A DNA stretch of 36,678 bases, taken from assembly GCA_045654645.1 (NCBI GenBank), contig JAZONR010000025.1, positions 1 to 36,678 of the forward strand. The letters are read 5' to 3'. This stretch comes from HGM04593 sp045654645 (GTDB lineage Bacteria; Bacteroidota; Bacteroidia; Bacteroidales; Bacteroidaceae). The number at the start of each line of letters is the position of its first letter. Within the stretch, counting starts at the first letter, position 1. The notes under the pieces were generated by a model, which worked only from the letters and a program-made list of their open reading frames with translations, did no database searches and was not told the DNA's origin. Below, in pieces: positions 25,784 through 35,300 of the stretch. The translations under genes and the position numbers were made by a program.

Positions 25784-26974
25784 TTACTTTATCACACCAA
25801 GCTCCTTGCCCACCTTAATGAAAGCATTGATTGCCTTGTCGAGGTGCTCTTGCTCGTGAGCCGCAGAAAGCTGCACTCTGATGCGTGCCTCACCCTTGGG
25901 AACAACGGGATAGTAGAAGCCGGTAACAAAAATGCCTTCCTGGGCCATCTTGCCGGCAAAGACCTGTGAGAGCGGAGCATCATAGAGCATCACGGCACAG
26001 ATAGCCGACTGGGTGGGCTTTATATCGAAACCTGCCGCAAGCATCTTGTCGCGGAAATAGTTCACATTGTTCTGCAACTTGGTGTGCAACGCATCACTCT
26101 CGGCAAGCATTTTGAACACCTCTATTGAGGCGCCAACAACCGAAGGTGGCAACGAGTTTGAGAAGAGATAGGGGCGTGAACGCTGACGCAACATATCTAT
26201 AATCTCCTTGCGGCCGGTTGTGAAACCACCCACAGCACCACCAAATGCCTTGCCCAGCGTGCCGGTAAAGATATCTATGCGACCATAACAACCAAACTGC
26301 TCGGCAACACCGCGGCCTGTGGGGCCCACCACTCCTGCCGAGTGAGACTCATCCACCATCACAAGGGCATCATACTTCTCGGCAAGGTCGCAAATCTTAT
26401 CCATTGGAGCCACGTTACCGTCCATTGAGAACACGCCGTCGGTAACAATTATGCGATAACGTTGCGCCTGAGCCTCCTGCAAGCAGCGCTCAAGGTCGGC
26501 CATATCGGCATTGGCATAGCGATAGCGTTGCGCCTTGCACAAACGCACACCGTCGATAATTGAGGCGTGGTTCAACGAGTCGCTTATTATGGCATCCTCG
26601 GCAGTGAAAAGAGGCTCGAAGAGACCGCCGTTTGCATCAAAACAAGCAGCATAAAGTATTGTATCCTCGGTCTTGAAATAATCGGCAATGGCCTTCTCCA
26701 GTGTCTTGTGATAGTCCTGTGTACCACAAATGAAACGGACAGATGACATACCAAAGCCACGCTGCTCCATAGCCTCCTGCGCAGCCTTCATAAGGCGCGG
26801 GTTGTTTGAAAGACCAAGATAGTTGTTGGCACAGAAGTTCAAAGCCTTGGAGCCATCCTCCAGTGTAATCTCGGCAAACTGCTGCGATGCAATGTTACGT
26901 TCTCTCTTGTAGAGACCGGCCTCATCAATGGCAGCCAGCTCATTCTGCAAATGTTGTTGGAATTTACCGTACAT
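25784..26974 (-). CDS. kbl: Glycine C-acetyltransferase (2-amino-3-ketobutyrate CoA ligase)
   Basis: This 396-residue PLP enzyme of the alpha-oxoamine synthase family cleaves 2-amino-3-ketobutyrate with CoA into glycine and acetyl-CoA. The PLP lysine is in TGTLGKAFGG (K242) and the cofactor-binding DESHSAG is at 208-214. Length and motifs match Kbl over the whole chain, including the N-terminal region typical of Kbl rather than BioF or HemA. The partner enzyme, threonine dehydrogenase, is encoded 1.6 kb away on the plus strand, with a membrane protein gene between. The promoter for this gene is probably the -7 box TATTTTTG at 27015-27022. Confidence 0.93.
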   Translation of the reverse strand: MYGKFQQHLQNELAAIDEAGLYKRERNIASQQFAEITLEDGSKALNFCANNYLGLSNNPRLMKAAQEAMEQRGFGMSSVRFICGTQDYHKTLEKAIADYFKTEDTILYAACFDANGGLFEPLFTAEDAIISDSLNHASIIDGVRLCKAQRYRYANADMADLERCLQEAQAQRYRIIVTDGVFSMDGNVAPMDKICDLAEKYDALVMVDESHSAGVVGPTGRGVAEQFGCYGRIDIFTGTLGKAFGGAVGGFTTGRKEIIDMLRQRSRPYLFSNSLPPSVVGASIEVFKMLAESDALHTKLQNNVNYFRDKMLAAGFDIKPTQSAICAVMLYDAPLSQVFAGKMAQEGIFVTGFYYPVVPKGEARIRVQLSAAHEQEHLDKAINAFIKVGKELGVIK

Positions 26975-27014
26975 CTTATAATATTTTTAAGTTCTTGTTA
27001 CCTGTTTCTACCTA

Positions 27015-27042
27015 CAAAAATATCCATTTTTGATTAAAACAA
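27015..27042 (-). promoter_or_regulatory. Probable kbl promoter
   Basis: On the minus strand a perfect -7 box TATTTTTG (complement of 27015-27022) is preceded by TTG (complement of 27040-27042) with a 17-base spacer, slightly short of the usual 19-21. It lies about 40 bases upstream of the kbl start. Confidence 0.5.
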
Positions 27043-27125
27043 CACACAAGCGCAAGATATTTTAGCACTCCAAGGCCATTTTTTATAAAAATGCACACCA
27101 CTGCTATCCAAAAAAAATGTTAAGA

Positions 27126-27156
27126 TGTGATACATAAATAAAAAATTGTATCTTTG
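27126..27156 (+). promoter_or_regulatory. Probable promoter of the DUF819 gene
   Basis: A perfect -7 box TATCTTTG (27149-27156) is preceded after 19 bases by TGTG (27126-27129). It lies 53 bases upstream of the ATG at 27210 and is back-to-back with the kbl promoter. Confidence 0.6.
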
Positions 27157-27209
27157 CATACAGAATATTATTAAAAACAAGCCCGCCGAGGGCTCCAAAA
27201 TGAACAAAA

Positions 27210-28379
27210 ATGCTATTTAATATCCTTTTATTGATATTCTATTTTGTAGCCCCCGCACTTGTGTTGCTGGTGTGCAGAAAAATTAATGTATGCAGAAAAA
27301 TAGGCCCTGTGCTCACCCTCTATCTGCTTGGCGTGGCAGTAGCCAACGTGGGCATCTTCCCCGGTGAGCCTGCCGCGCACGATGCACTGCAAAAATTCCA
27401 GAACACCATTTCGGAGGTGCTTGTGCCACTTGCCTTGCCAATGATGCTGTTTGGCTGCAACTTCAAGAAATTCTCGTTGGGCAAGTCATTGGGAGCACTT
27501 GCAATTGGAGTGGTGTCGGTTGTAACATTCGTAATAGCAGGCTTCTTTCTATTCAGAAACAATTTGGGCGAAGAGAACACCATTATGGGTGCCGCACTCA
27601 CAGGACAGTACCTTGGAGGCGCAGCCAACCTCGCAGCCATAAAGCAGATGCTTGGCCTGAGCACCGAGAATTTTGTAATTCTCTCTACCTGCAACCTCAT
27701 TGTCTCATTCTTCTACCTTATGTTTCTTATGGGTGGCGGAGTCAAACTCGCCCGCAGGATTGTTGGCAGCCGCGCAGGAAAGGAACAGAAGGTGAACATT
27801 GAGGAGTATACCGAGGATAACCCCTACAAGGACTTTGGAAAGAAGAAGAGCCTTGTCCAACTGCTGAAAGTCCTTTTGGCATCAGTTGTAGTTATGGGCA
27901 TTTCGGTCTACATAGGCTCTGTTGTTGGAGGAGAAAAGGGTATTTCAATGATTGCTCTCATCCTCTCCATAACCACCCTATCACTGCTGATGACAACGTG
28001 GAAAGAGGTGCGTTCCTGGGACAAGAGCTACGATGCCGGAATGTATCTCATCTATGTATTCTGCCTTGTAATGGCAACAATGGCCGACCTTGGCAGCATC
28101 AATTGGGAGCAGAGCCTATATATACTTCTATTCCAGGCTGTGATAATCTTTGGCTCACTGTTCCTCACAATTCTGCTGGCACGAGTATTCCGCATCGATG
28201 CCGACACTGCAGTAATAACATCGGACACACTCATCAACTCTCCCATCTGCGTGCCTATGATTGCCGCAACAATGAAAAACAAGGATGTGATAGTTACCGG
28301 CATCACCAACGGACTCGCAGGCTATGCCATTGGCAACTACATCGGCTATATGATGTTCAACCTGCTGGGTTGGCTATAA
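27210..28379 (+). CDS. DUF819-family integral membrane protein
   Basis: This 389-residue polytopic membrane protein has about ten hydrophobic segments. The pattern, with FNYVAP-like start, conserved TGQYLGGAANLAA (about residues 131-143) in the first half and a related inverted half with TSDTLINSPICVPMIAA, matches DUF819 (YjcL-type) proteins. Their repeated fold suggests a transporter, but the substrate is unknown. It lies between kbl and tdh, which together degrade threonine. Uptake or export of threonine, serine or glycine is therefore a reasonable hypothesis, based on position only. A seven-codon frame starting at ATG 27200 overlaps the true start and is ignored. Confidence 0.85.
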   Translation: MLFNILLLIFYFVAPALVLLVCRKINVCRKIGPVLTLYLLGVAVANVGIFPGEPAAHDALQKFQNTISEVLVPLALPMMLFGCNFKKFSLGKSLGALAIGVVSVVTFVIAGFFLFRNNLGEENTIMGAALTGQYLGGAANLAAIKQMLGLSTENFVILSTCNLIVSFFYLMFLMGGGVKLARRIVGSRAGKEQKVNIEEYTEDNPYKDFGKKKSLVQLLKVLLASVVVMGISVYIGSVVGGEKGISMIALILSITTLSLLMTTWKEVRSWDKSYDAGMYLIYVFCLVMATMADLGSINWEQSLYILLFQAVIIFGSLFLTILLARVFRIDADTAVITSDTLINSPICVPMIAATMKNKDVIVTGITNGLAGYAIGNYIGYMMFNLLGWL

Positions 28380-28459
28380 ACTGCAAAAACCACATAGACA
28401 ATGAGGGAGACCCAGAAGTTTTATTATGGGTTTTATAATACTTTTTAAGAGTAAAAACG

Positions 28460-28489
28460 GTTGTTTTTATAAAAATAGATGTACCTTTG
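28460..28489 (+). promoter_or_regulatory. Probable tdh promoter
   Basis: A perfect -7 box TACCTTTG (28482-28489) with GTTG (28460-28463) 18 bases upstream. Transcription would start near 28496, after which only the ATG at 28545 makes a full-length Rossmann protein; this rules out a GTG start at 28500. Confidence 0.65.
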
Positions 28490-28544
28490 AAGTGCTGCAG
28501 TGAAATGCAGCCATAAAAAATCTGTCAATACAAAATATACCAAT

Positions 28545-29501
28545 ATGAAAAATGTACTTGTAATAGGTTCTACAGGACAAATAGGTTCGGAGCTCACTAT
28601 GAAACTTCGCAACCTTATACCCGACGGAAACATTGTTGCCGGTTACATTCCCGGCGCCGAGCCCAAAGGCATTCTGCTTGAGAGCGGACCGGCAGAGGAG
28701 GCAAACGTGAAGAATGCACAGCAACTTGCCGAAATCGTTGAAAAATATAAAATAGATACCATATACAACCTTGCAGCCCTGCTGTCGGCCGTTGCCGAGT
28801 CTAAGCCCTTGCTTGCTTGGGACATACAGATGAACGGTCTCATAAACATACTTGAGATTGCACGCGAAAAGAACTGCGCCGTGTTCACACCCAGTTCAAT
28901 AGGTTCCTTCGGCCCCGGCACTCCCGCCGACAACACCCCCCAGGACACTATTCAGCGTCCACGCACAATGTATGGTGTAACAAAGGTGGCTACCGAGTTG
29001 CTCAGCGACTACTACTTTATCAAATATGGTGTAGACACACGCTCGGTGCGTTTCCCGGGCCTCATCTCCAATGTTACGCTTCCCGGTGGCGGCACAACCG
29101 ACTATGCAGTAGAAATCTACTATGCGGCTGTCAAAGGCGAGGATTTTGCCTGCCCCATCCAGGCCGGCACATTTATGGATATGATGTATATGCCCGATGC
29201 TCTTAACGCTGCCGTTGATATTATGAACGCCGACCCCTCGCGTCTCATACACCGCAACGGTTTCAATGTGGCGTCAATGAGTTTCGACCCAGAGATAATA
29301 AAGGCTGCCATCCAAAAGTATATCCCCGACTTTAAGATGCACTATGAGTTTGACCCCGTGCGTCAGGCTATTGCCGACTCTTGGCCCAACAAGCTCGATG
29401 ACAGCTGCGCACGCAACGAGTGGGATTGGAAACCCACCTATGACCTCGACTCAATGACACAGGATATGATAAAGACCCTGCGCCAGCGTTTCGGAAAGTA
29501 A
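28545..29501 (+). CDS. tdh: L-threonine 3-dehydrogenase, SDR type
   Basis: This 318-residue NAD-dependent short-chain dehydrogenase of the extended (epimerase-like) type oxidises L-threonine to 2-amino-3-ketobutyrate, the substrate of Kbl. The Rossmann motif GSTGQIG is at residues 8-14, and the catalytic Tyr and Lys are in YGVTK (Y143, K147). The segments SSIGSFGP and IQRPRTMYGVTKVATE are highly characteristic of SDR-type threonine dehydrogenases from bacteria and animals. Start chosen at 28545, because the first glycine-rich strand follows directly. A strong terminator follows at 29518-29563. Confidence 0.93.
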   Translation: MKNVLVIGSTGQIGSELTMKLRNLIPDGNIVAGYIPGAEPKGILLESGPAEEANVKNAQQLAEIVEKYKIDTIYNLAALLSAVAESKPLLAWDIQMNGLINILEIAREKNCAVFTPSSIGSFGPGTPADNTPQDTIQRPRTMYGVTKVATELLSDYYFIKYGVDTRSVRFPGLISNVTLPGGGTTDYAVEIYYAAVKGEDFACPIQAGTFMDMMYMPDALNAAVDIMNADPSRLIHRNGFNVASMSFDPEIIKAAIQKYIPDFKMHYEFDPVRQAIADSWPNKLDDSCARNEWDWKPTYDLDSMTQDMIKTLRQRFGK

Positions 29502-29517
29502 TCCTTCACAAGAACAA

Positions 29518-29563
29518 TAAAAACATCATCAGGCTGCTTAAGAGCAGCCTGATGATGTTTTTA
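29518..29563 (+). terminator. Intrinsic terminator after tdh
   Basis: A perfect 21-bp stem (29518-29538 with 29543-29563, loop TAAG) ends in T5 and lies 16 bases after the tdh stop codon. It separates tdh from the endolysin-umuDC cluster. Confidence 0.9.
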
Positions 29564-29638
29564 TGTAAACAGTGGCAATACAGCAACCTTGTTTTTTATT
29601 GCAGTTGCAATTTTGCGTGCAATTTAAAGAACTGAAGT

Positions 29639-30361
29639 ATGAAAAGAGTGGATTGTAAAAGAGTGGATTGCCACCACCGGCAAAAGAAGGCAACAAAAGA
29701 GAAAAAAGCATTTGATAATAGCAAAAATGGCTTTAACTTTGACCCTTGGCAGTGTGCCGAACATCTAAACAAGGAGGAGTTTGACAGCATAAGCCAAAGC
29801 AAATTCGCTGCAATAATAGACAAATGCATTGCCCACGAGGGCGAATATGCCAACGACCCCGAAGACCGTGGCGGTGAGACAAAATTCGGTATCACCAAGA
29901 TATTTATGGAGGAGTACAAAGATGCCCTTCCCGGCAGAGAAATTATCCCCATCAAGGAACTGACCATCGAGGATGCAAAAAGGCTCTACAAGGCAATGTG
30001 GGAGAGGTATAATTTGGGATATATCAAGAACAAAAACCTTGCATACGTCCTTTTTGACTATATGATAAACACCTATGCCGGAACAGTTGCCAAAAGGGTG
30101 CAAAGAATATTGAACACGCGAGGAGCCTCTTTGAAGATTGACGGGCACATTGGAGAAAAAAGCATTGAAGCCATAGAAAATTGCGACCCCCAATGGCTTG
30201 CTGATGAGATTTTAAAGAACAGACAGCAAAGTTACCGCAACATTGTGGAGACATCACCCGCACAGGGTAAGTTCTACAGCGGATGGATAAACAGGCTGAA
30301 CAGAATTGCCAAGGAGGCCGGCAGCAGCCTGCGTTTCTCGCCCCACAGCGCAACAGCTTAA
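29639..30361 (+). CDS. GH108-type N-acetylmuramidase (phage endolysin-like)
   Basis: This 240-residue protein resembles glycosyl hydrolase family 108 muramidases, which cut the glycan strands of peptidoglycan. The catalytic region has HEGEYAND (E67 as likely catalytic Glu) followed by DRGGETKFGITK, and the C-terminal part (about 130-215) matches the peptidoglycan-binding domain usual for these enzymes. There is no signal peptide, as in phage endolysins that rely on a holin, and no holin is visible nearby. A Lys-rich 50-residue N-terminal extension contains a KRVDC repeat encoded by a 15-bp tandem duplication (29642-29671). umuD follows after 54 bases on the same strand. It could be a prophage remnant or a domesticated lysis gene. 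Confidence 0.85.
   Translation: MKRVDCKRVDCHHRQKKATKEKKAFDNSKNGFNFDPWQCAEHLNKEEFDSISQSKFAAIIDKCIAHEGEYANDPEDRGGETKFGITKIFMEEYKDALPGREIIPIKELTIEDAKRLYKAMWERYNLGYIKNKNLAYVLFDYMINTYAGTVAKRVQRILNTRGASLKIDGHIGEKSIEAIENCDPQWLADEILKNRQQSYRNIVETSPAQGKFYSGWINRLNRIAKEAGSSLRFSPHSATA
29642..29671 (+). repeat. 15-bp tandem duplication in the GH108 gene start
   Basis: AAAAGAGTGGATTG(T/C) occurs twice in a row (29642-29656 and 29657-29671, 14 of 15 bases equal), adding KRVDC to the N-terminus in frame. It suggests recent slippage in a part of the protein under little constraint. Confidence 0.85.
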
Positions 30362-30415
30362 CCCCCACACCCTTAACAGGGAAGGGCGGCATTTATATAA
30401 AAAAGACAACAAATT

Positions 30416-30847
30416 ATGAACAAGAATATAGACATTTTCTCACCTTTGGAGGAGAGCTGTGAACAGCCACTGCCGTTGGCCGACAGCCGTGTGGCAGCAG
30501 GCTTTCCCTCGCCGGCCGAGGATTATGCCACAATGCACCTCGACCTTAACCGCGAACTGATAAAAAACCCTGCATCAACATTCTATGCCCGCGTCAGCGG
30601 TGTATCAATGATAGACGAGGGGATTAATGACGGCGACCTGCTTGTCATAGACAAAAGCATTGAGCCCTATGACGGCTGCCTTGCAGTGTGCTACGTAGAT
30701 GGAGATTTTACGCTTAAACGCTTTGAACGACACAGCGATTATGGCCTTCTTGTTCCTGCAAACAAGGAGTATAAACCAATAAAAATCACCTCGGAAAATG
30801 ATTTCATAATATGGGGCATTGTTACTTATGTCATAAAGAGAGTCTGA
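30416..30847 (+). CDS. umuD: UmuD-type SOS mutagenesis protein (self-cleaving)
   Basis: This 143-residue LexA/UmuD-type serine peptidase cleaves itself with RecA help; the processed form joins UmuC as DNA polymerase V. The cleavage site A28-G29, nucleophile S64 (SGVSM) and general-base lysine K101 (TLKRF) are all present, at nearly the same positions as in E. coli UmuD (24/25, S60, K97). There is no DNA-binding domain, so it is not LexA. umuC begins 18 bases downstream. The endolysin-like gene precedes it by 54 bases, and all three may share a DNA-damage-controlled transcript. Confidence 0.93.
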   Translation: MNKNIDIFSPLEESCEQPLPLADSRVAAGFPSPAEDYATMHLDLNRELIKNPASTFYARVSGVSMIDEGINDGDLLVIDKSIEPYDGCLAVCYVDGDFTLKRFERHSDYGLLVPANKEYKPIKITSENDFIIWGIVTYVIKRV

Positions 30848-30865
30848 CCCCCAATTGTTCCAAAG

Positions 30866-32125
30866 ATGTTCGGACTGTGCGATTGCAATAATTTCTTCGT
30901 GTCGTGCGAGAGGGTGTTCAACCCTTCGCTCAACGGGCGCCCCGTGGTTGTTCTAAGCAACAACGACGGTTGCGTCGTGTCGCGCAGCAACGAGGCGAAG
31001 GCGCTGGGCATAAAGATGGGAGTGCCGCTCTACCAGATACGCGAATTTGCAAAATCGAACAATGTTGCCATTTGCTCGAGCAACTACCACCTTTATGGCG
31101 ATATGTCGCAAAGAGTGATGACCACGCTCAAACAGTATGTTCCACAAATAGAGATTTACTCCATCGACGAGGCCTTTCTGCTGCTCGATGGCTTTGAGAC
31201 AGAGAAGCTTAAAAGTTTTGGCGAGGAGCTGGCACGCACTGTGCGCCGCAACACCGGTATTCCTGTAAGCATCGGTATGTCCCACACCAAGACACTTGCC
31301 AAGGTCGCATCAAAACTGTGCAAGCAATACCCCAAGCTGAACAGCGCCTGCCTTATGCACCGCTGCGAGGATATACAAAAAGTGCTGTTGCACTACCCCA
31401 TTGAAGATATATGGGGCATCGGGCGCAGACACGGCAAGATGCTCAAGGAGTGTCGCATAACGACAGCCGCCGAGTTTGCTGCACTGGGCAAGGAGTGGAT
31501 AGAGAACAGAATGGGAATAACAGGGCTCAGGACCTGGATGGAACTGAACGGCACCCCCTGCATAGAGTTCAGCCACGAACAGGCCGACAAACAGTCCATC
31601 ACTGTTTCGCGCTCATTCTCCAAGGAGCTCTATCAGCTTGAGGAGCTCACTGAGACAATAACAACATTCGCAGGCATTGCGGCCGAAAAGCTACGCAAGC
31701 AGAAGAGTGTGGCACAAGAGCTTCAGGTTACAATTATGACTAACCGCCACCGCGATGACCGGCCACAGTACTATGAATGTGCCCAGGTTACATTCGCCAC
31801 CGGCACCGACAGCACTCTCGAGATAGTGAAGGCTGCCACATCGGCACTGCGCAGCATATACCGCAAGGGGTTCGGCTACAAGAAAAGTGGCGTGAGGCTG
31901 AGCCGCATAACACCCGCAACAGCAGTACAGGGAACACTTTTCGACACAATAGACCGCCCCAAGCACAAGGCGCTTATGCAGACAATAGACCGCATAAATA
32001 GCAGTTTGGGGCGCGAGAGCGTGAGACTTGTTTCGCAAGGTGCCATAACCGACCACACCAACCGCGAACACCTCTCACCGCAATACACCACCCGTTGGGA
32101 AGATATTCTCAAAATCAAAGTGTAA
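30866..32125 (+). CDS. umuC: Y-family DNA polymerase V catalytic subunit
   Basis: This 419-residue translesion polymerase copies damaged DNA when activated by processed UmuD and RecA. The catalytic acids are D6 (FGLCDCNNF) and D101-E102 (YSIDEAF), exactly the E. coli positions. The palm/fingers region is followed by a helix-hairpin-helix thumb (IWGIGRRHGKML), the little finger domain and a UmuC-specific C-terminal extension. The residue equivalent to steric-gate Tyr11 of E. coli UmuC is Phe (F11). The start at 30866 gives the normal N-terminus. No terminator-like hairpin was found in the 186 bases before the next gene. Confidence 0.95.
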   Translation: MFGLCDCNNFFVSCERVFNPSLNGRPVVVLSNNDGCVVSRSNEAKALGIKMGVPLYQIREFAKSNNVAICSSNYHLYGDMSQRVMTTLKQYVPQIEIYSIDEAFLLLDGFETEKLKSFGEELARTVRRNTGIPVSIGMSHTKTLAKVASKLCKQYPKLNSACLMHRCEDIQKVLLHYPIEDIWGIGRRHGKMLKECRITTAAEFAALGKEWIENRMGITGLRTWMELNGTPCIEFSHEQADKQSITVSRSFSKELYQLEELTETITTFAGIAAEKLRKQKSVAQELQVTIMTNRHRDDRPQYYECAQVTFATGTDSTLEIVKAATSALRSIYRKGFGYKKSGVRLSRITPATAVQGTLFDTIDRPKHKALMQTIDRINSSLGRESVRLVSQGAITDHTNREHLSPQYTTRWEDILKIKV

Positions 32126-32243
32126 GGTTCTATATAACAATCGCAAAACAAATTCCAAACTGCTTATGCAAAAATAGTGCCACAGGCAAACATTTTATAC
32201 CCCATTTTTTTTCACATTCATTCTTTTATTTGGAAGATATTAG

Positions 32244-32251
32244 TATATTTG
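32244..32251 (+). promoter_or_regulatory. -7 element upstream of GH2 gene
   Basis: A perfect TATATTTG lies 60 bases before the GH2 start codon. The best TTTG upstream (32229-32232) is only 11 bases away, so the -33 half is not convincing. Confidence 0.5.
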
Positions 32252-32311
32252 CAGTTATTGCGGACAGACGCTGTAAAAGAACAAATAATAATAACCATAA
32301 AGTAAAACACT

Positions 32312-35300
32312 ATGTCAATCAAAAATCTGAAAAGATGCTTTCTGTTGGCTGTAACCGCACTTTTGTGCACTGCAGCCGGCAATGCTCAGGAGACATTTGA
32401 GCAGGGTAAGCTGTACCACATCTACGGTGCAGGAGAGAAAGATAACCTTGTGTCTGAAAAAATTGGCGAAAAGGCCGGTTTTGCAAGCTTCGACAAGGAG
32501 GACCCGGCTATCTACTGGAAGATATCAGAGCTTTCAGGCAGCTGGCGCATCATCAACCCCATAAGCAACAACGCCCTGCGTGCCAATGGCAACGCTGTTG
32601 AGGTGGGCGAGAACAACGGCTCGGATGAGGCGCAGTTGTGGAAGTTCGAGAACGGCCTGCTTATCCCCACCAACAACCCCGAATATGCAGCAGCAAAGGG
32701 TAAAGGCGGCACAATCATCCTCATCAAGAAGGAGAGAGCCGAGAAAATGAAAGCTGCCCACTTCCGCATTGAGCAATCTGCCGTAGCAGGTTTCGACAGC
32801 GACCTCACATACCAGATAAGCCCTGTTACACAGCCCGGTAAGGTGCTTGGCAACGGCGATTCAGGAGACAACGGTGCACACATCGTGTGCGAAGACCCCG
32901 ACACAGAGAACAGAGGACAATATTGGAACATAAAGACAATAGACCTCTTTACATTCGCCATTGAAAATTCATTCTACGGTATTCACTTTGACGATGGTGG
33001 CGGCAACGCAAGCATCGACTACCTGTTGCAGTGGCAGGCTGCCATTGGCGTGTGGAACAACGCCAAATTCAACTTTGAGCCTGTGGAGAAGCAGAATGGC
33101 GTATACCTCATAACATCAGCCGCAAAGCAGGGCACAATGTATGCACTGAAAGAGGGCCGTATGATGCTCGTTGAGAAGAACCCTGCCGACAGCGCTGCCT
33201 GGTTCACAATAGCACAGGTTGAGAAGCCCAAGATTGCAGCACCCCACTGGGAGGATGAGACAATGTTCGCCGAAAACAAGGAGCGCGCAGTGGCAACATA
33301 TATGCCCTATGACAACGAGAAGAAGATGCTTGCCGACGCCGAGTACTATGCTACCCCCTGGACAACACCTGTGAACAACCGTTTCCAGAGCCTTAACGGT
33401 ACTTGGAAATTCAACCTTGTGAGCGAGCCCTCACAGCGCCCATTGACCTTCTTTGAAGAGGGTTTTGACGTGAGCGGTTGGGATGAGATTCCCGTTCCCT
33501 CGAACTGGGAGATGCAGGGTTATGACAAGCCCATCTACTGCAACGTGGAATACCCCCACGCCAACACACCTCCTTTCATCAAGGCACGCCCCGGACACAA
33601 TGACAACGGCAAGAACTATGGCATCAACCCCGTAGGGTCATACGTGCGCACATTCGAGGTGCCCGAGGATTGGGACGGCCGCCGCACATTCATCCACTTC
33701 GGTGGTATCTACTCTGCAGCCTTCGTATGGCTCAACGGTGAATACGTTGGCTACACACAGGGTGCCAACAATGTTGCCGAGTTTGACATAACAAACTATT
33801 TGAAGAAGGGCGAGAACAAACTTGCCGTTCAGGTATTCCGTTGGAGCGACGGCTCATACCTCGAGTGCCAGGATATGTTCCGTATGAGCGGTATCTTCCG
33901 CGATGTATATCTCTATAACGTGCCTATGACAGCCGTTCGCGACCACTACATCACAAGCAAGCTCAGCGTAGACCGCTACAGCGCCGAGATGGAGGTGAAC
34001 TTTGAGATTGACAACAGAGACTTCATCCCCGGCCTCAAGACCATCACAGCATCGGTATATGACCCCAGCGGCAAACTCGTTGCAAGCGAATCAACAACAA
34101 TGAACACAGCAGCCAAAGCTGCATCACTCAGCGGAAAAATCAAGCTCGAGGTCAATGACATCAAGCTGTGGAGTGCTGAAAAGCCCAACCTCTACACTGT
34201 GCGCATCGTGCAGACCGATGAGGACGAAAAGCAGGAGATGGCATTCTCTACCAAGCACGGTTTCCGCGACATCGAAATAAAGAATTCACTCGTTTACATC
34301 AATGGCGAGCGCGTATTCTTCAAGGGTGTAAACCGCCACGACACTGACCCCGTACACGGCCGCGCCGTTACAACAGAGTCTATGCTAAAGGATGTGCTGC
34401 TTATGAAGCAGAACAACATCAACACAATACGCACAAGCCACTACCCCAACGCAGCAAAGATGTATGCAATGTTCGACCACTATGGTCTCTATTGCTGCGA
34501 TGAGGCCGACCTTGAGGACCACGCCAACCAGAGCATTTCGGACCGTCCGTCTTGGATTCCCGCATTCGTAGACCGCATTAACCGTATGGTGATGCGCGAC
34601 CGCAACCACGCAAGTGTTGTAATGTGGAGCCTTGGCAACGAGGCCGGCAATGGTAACAACTTTGGTCCTTGCTATGACGAGGCGAAACGTCTCGATAACC
34701 GCCCCGTACACTATGAGGGAACACGTTCAAGCGGCAGCTACGGCGGTGGACGCTTCAGCGACTTCTACTCAAAGATGTACCCCGGCCAGGCTTGGATGGA
34801 TGCAAACACAAACGACCTCGACAAACCTATGTTCATCTGCGAGTATGCACACGCAATGGGTAACGCCATAGGCAACCTCAAGGAGTACTGGGAGAAGATT
34901 GAGGCATCAAACTCTTGCATTGGCGGCTGCATTTGGGACTGGGTAGACCAGGCCATCTATGACCCACAGGAGATGAAAGAAGGTATCTATCGCCTGCACA
35001 CAGGCTATGACTACCCGGGCCCCCACCAGGGCAACTTCTGCTCAAACGGTGTCGTATCGCCCACACGCGAGGAGGGAGCAAAACTCAAAGAGGTGAAGGC
35101 TGCACACCAGTTCATCGAGATTACAATGCCCGAGGTGAACACCGAGTATGGTATCGTAACAATTGCACTCAAGAACAAGTACAACTTCACAAACCTCAAC
35201 GAATTTGATGTAATCTACGATATTGTGAAGAACGGTAAAGTGGTGTACACTGCACACAGCAACAACCCCACACCTCACGCACAGAGCGGCGAGACAGGCA

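Noticed and set aside
28500..28544. GTG start for threonine dehydrogenase
   Set aside because: It lies within a few bases of the predicted transcription start; the ATG at 28545 gives the standard Rossmann N-terminus.
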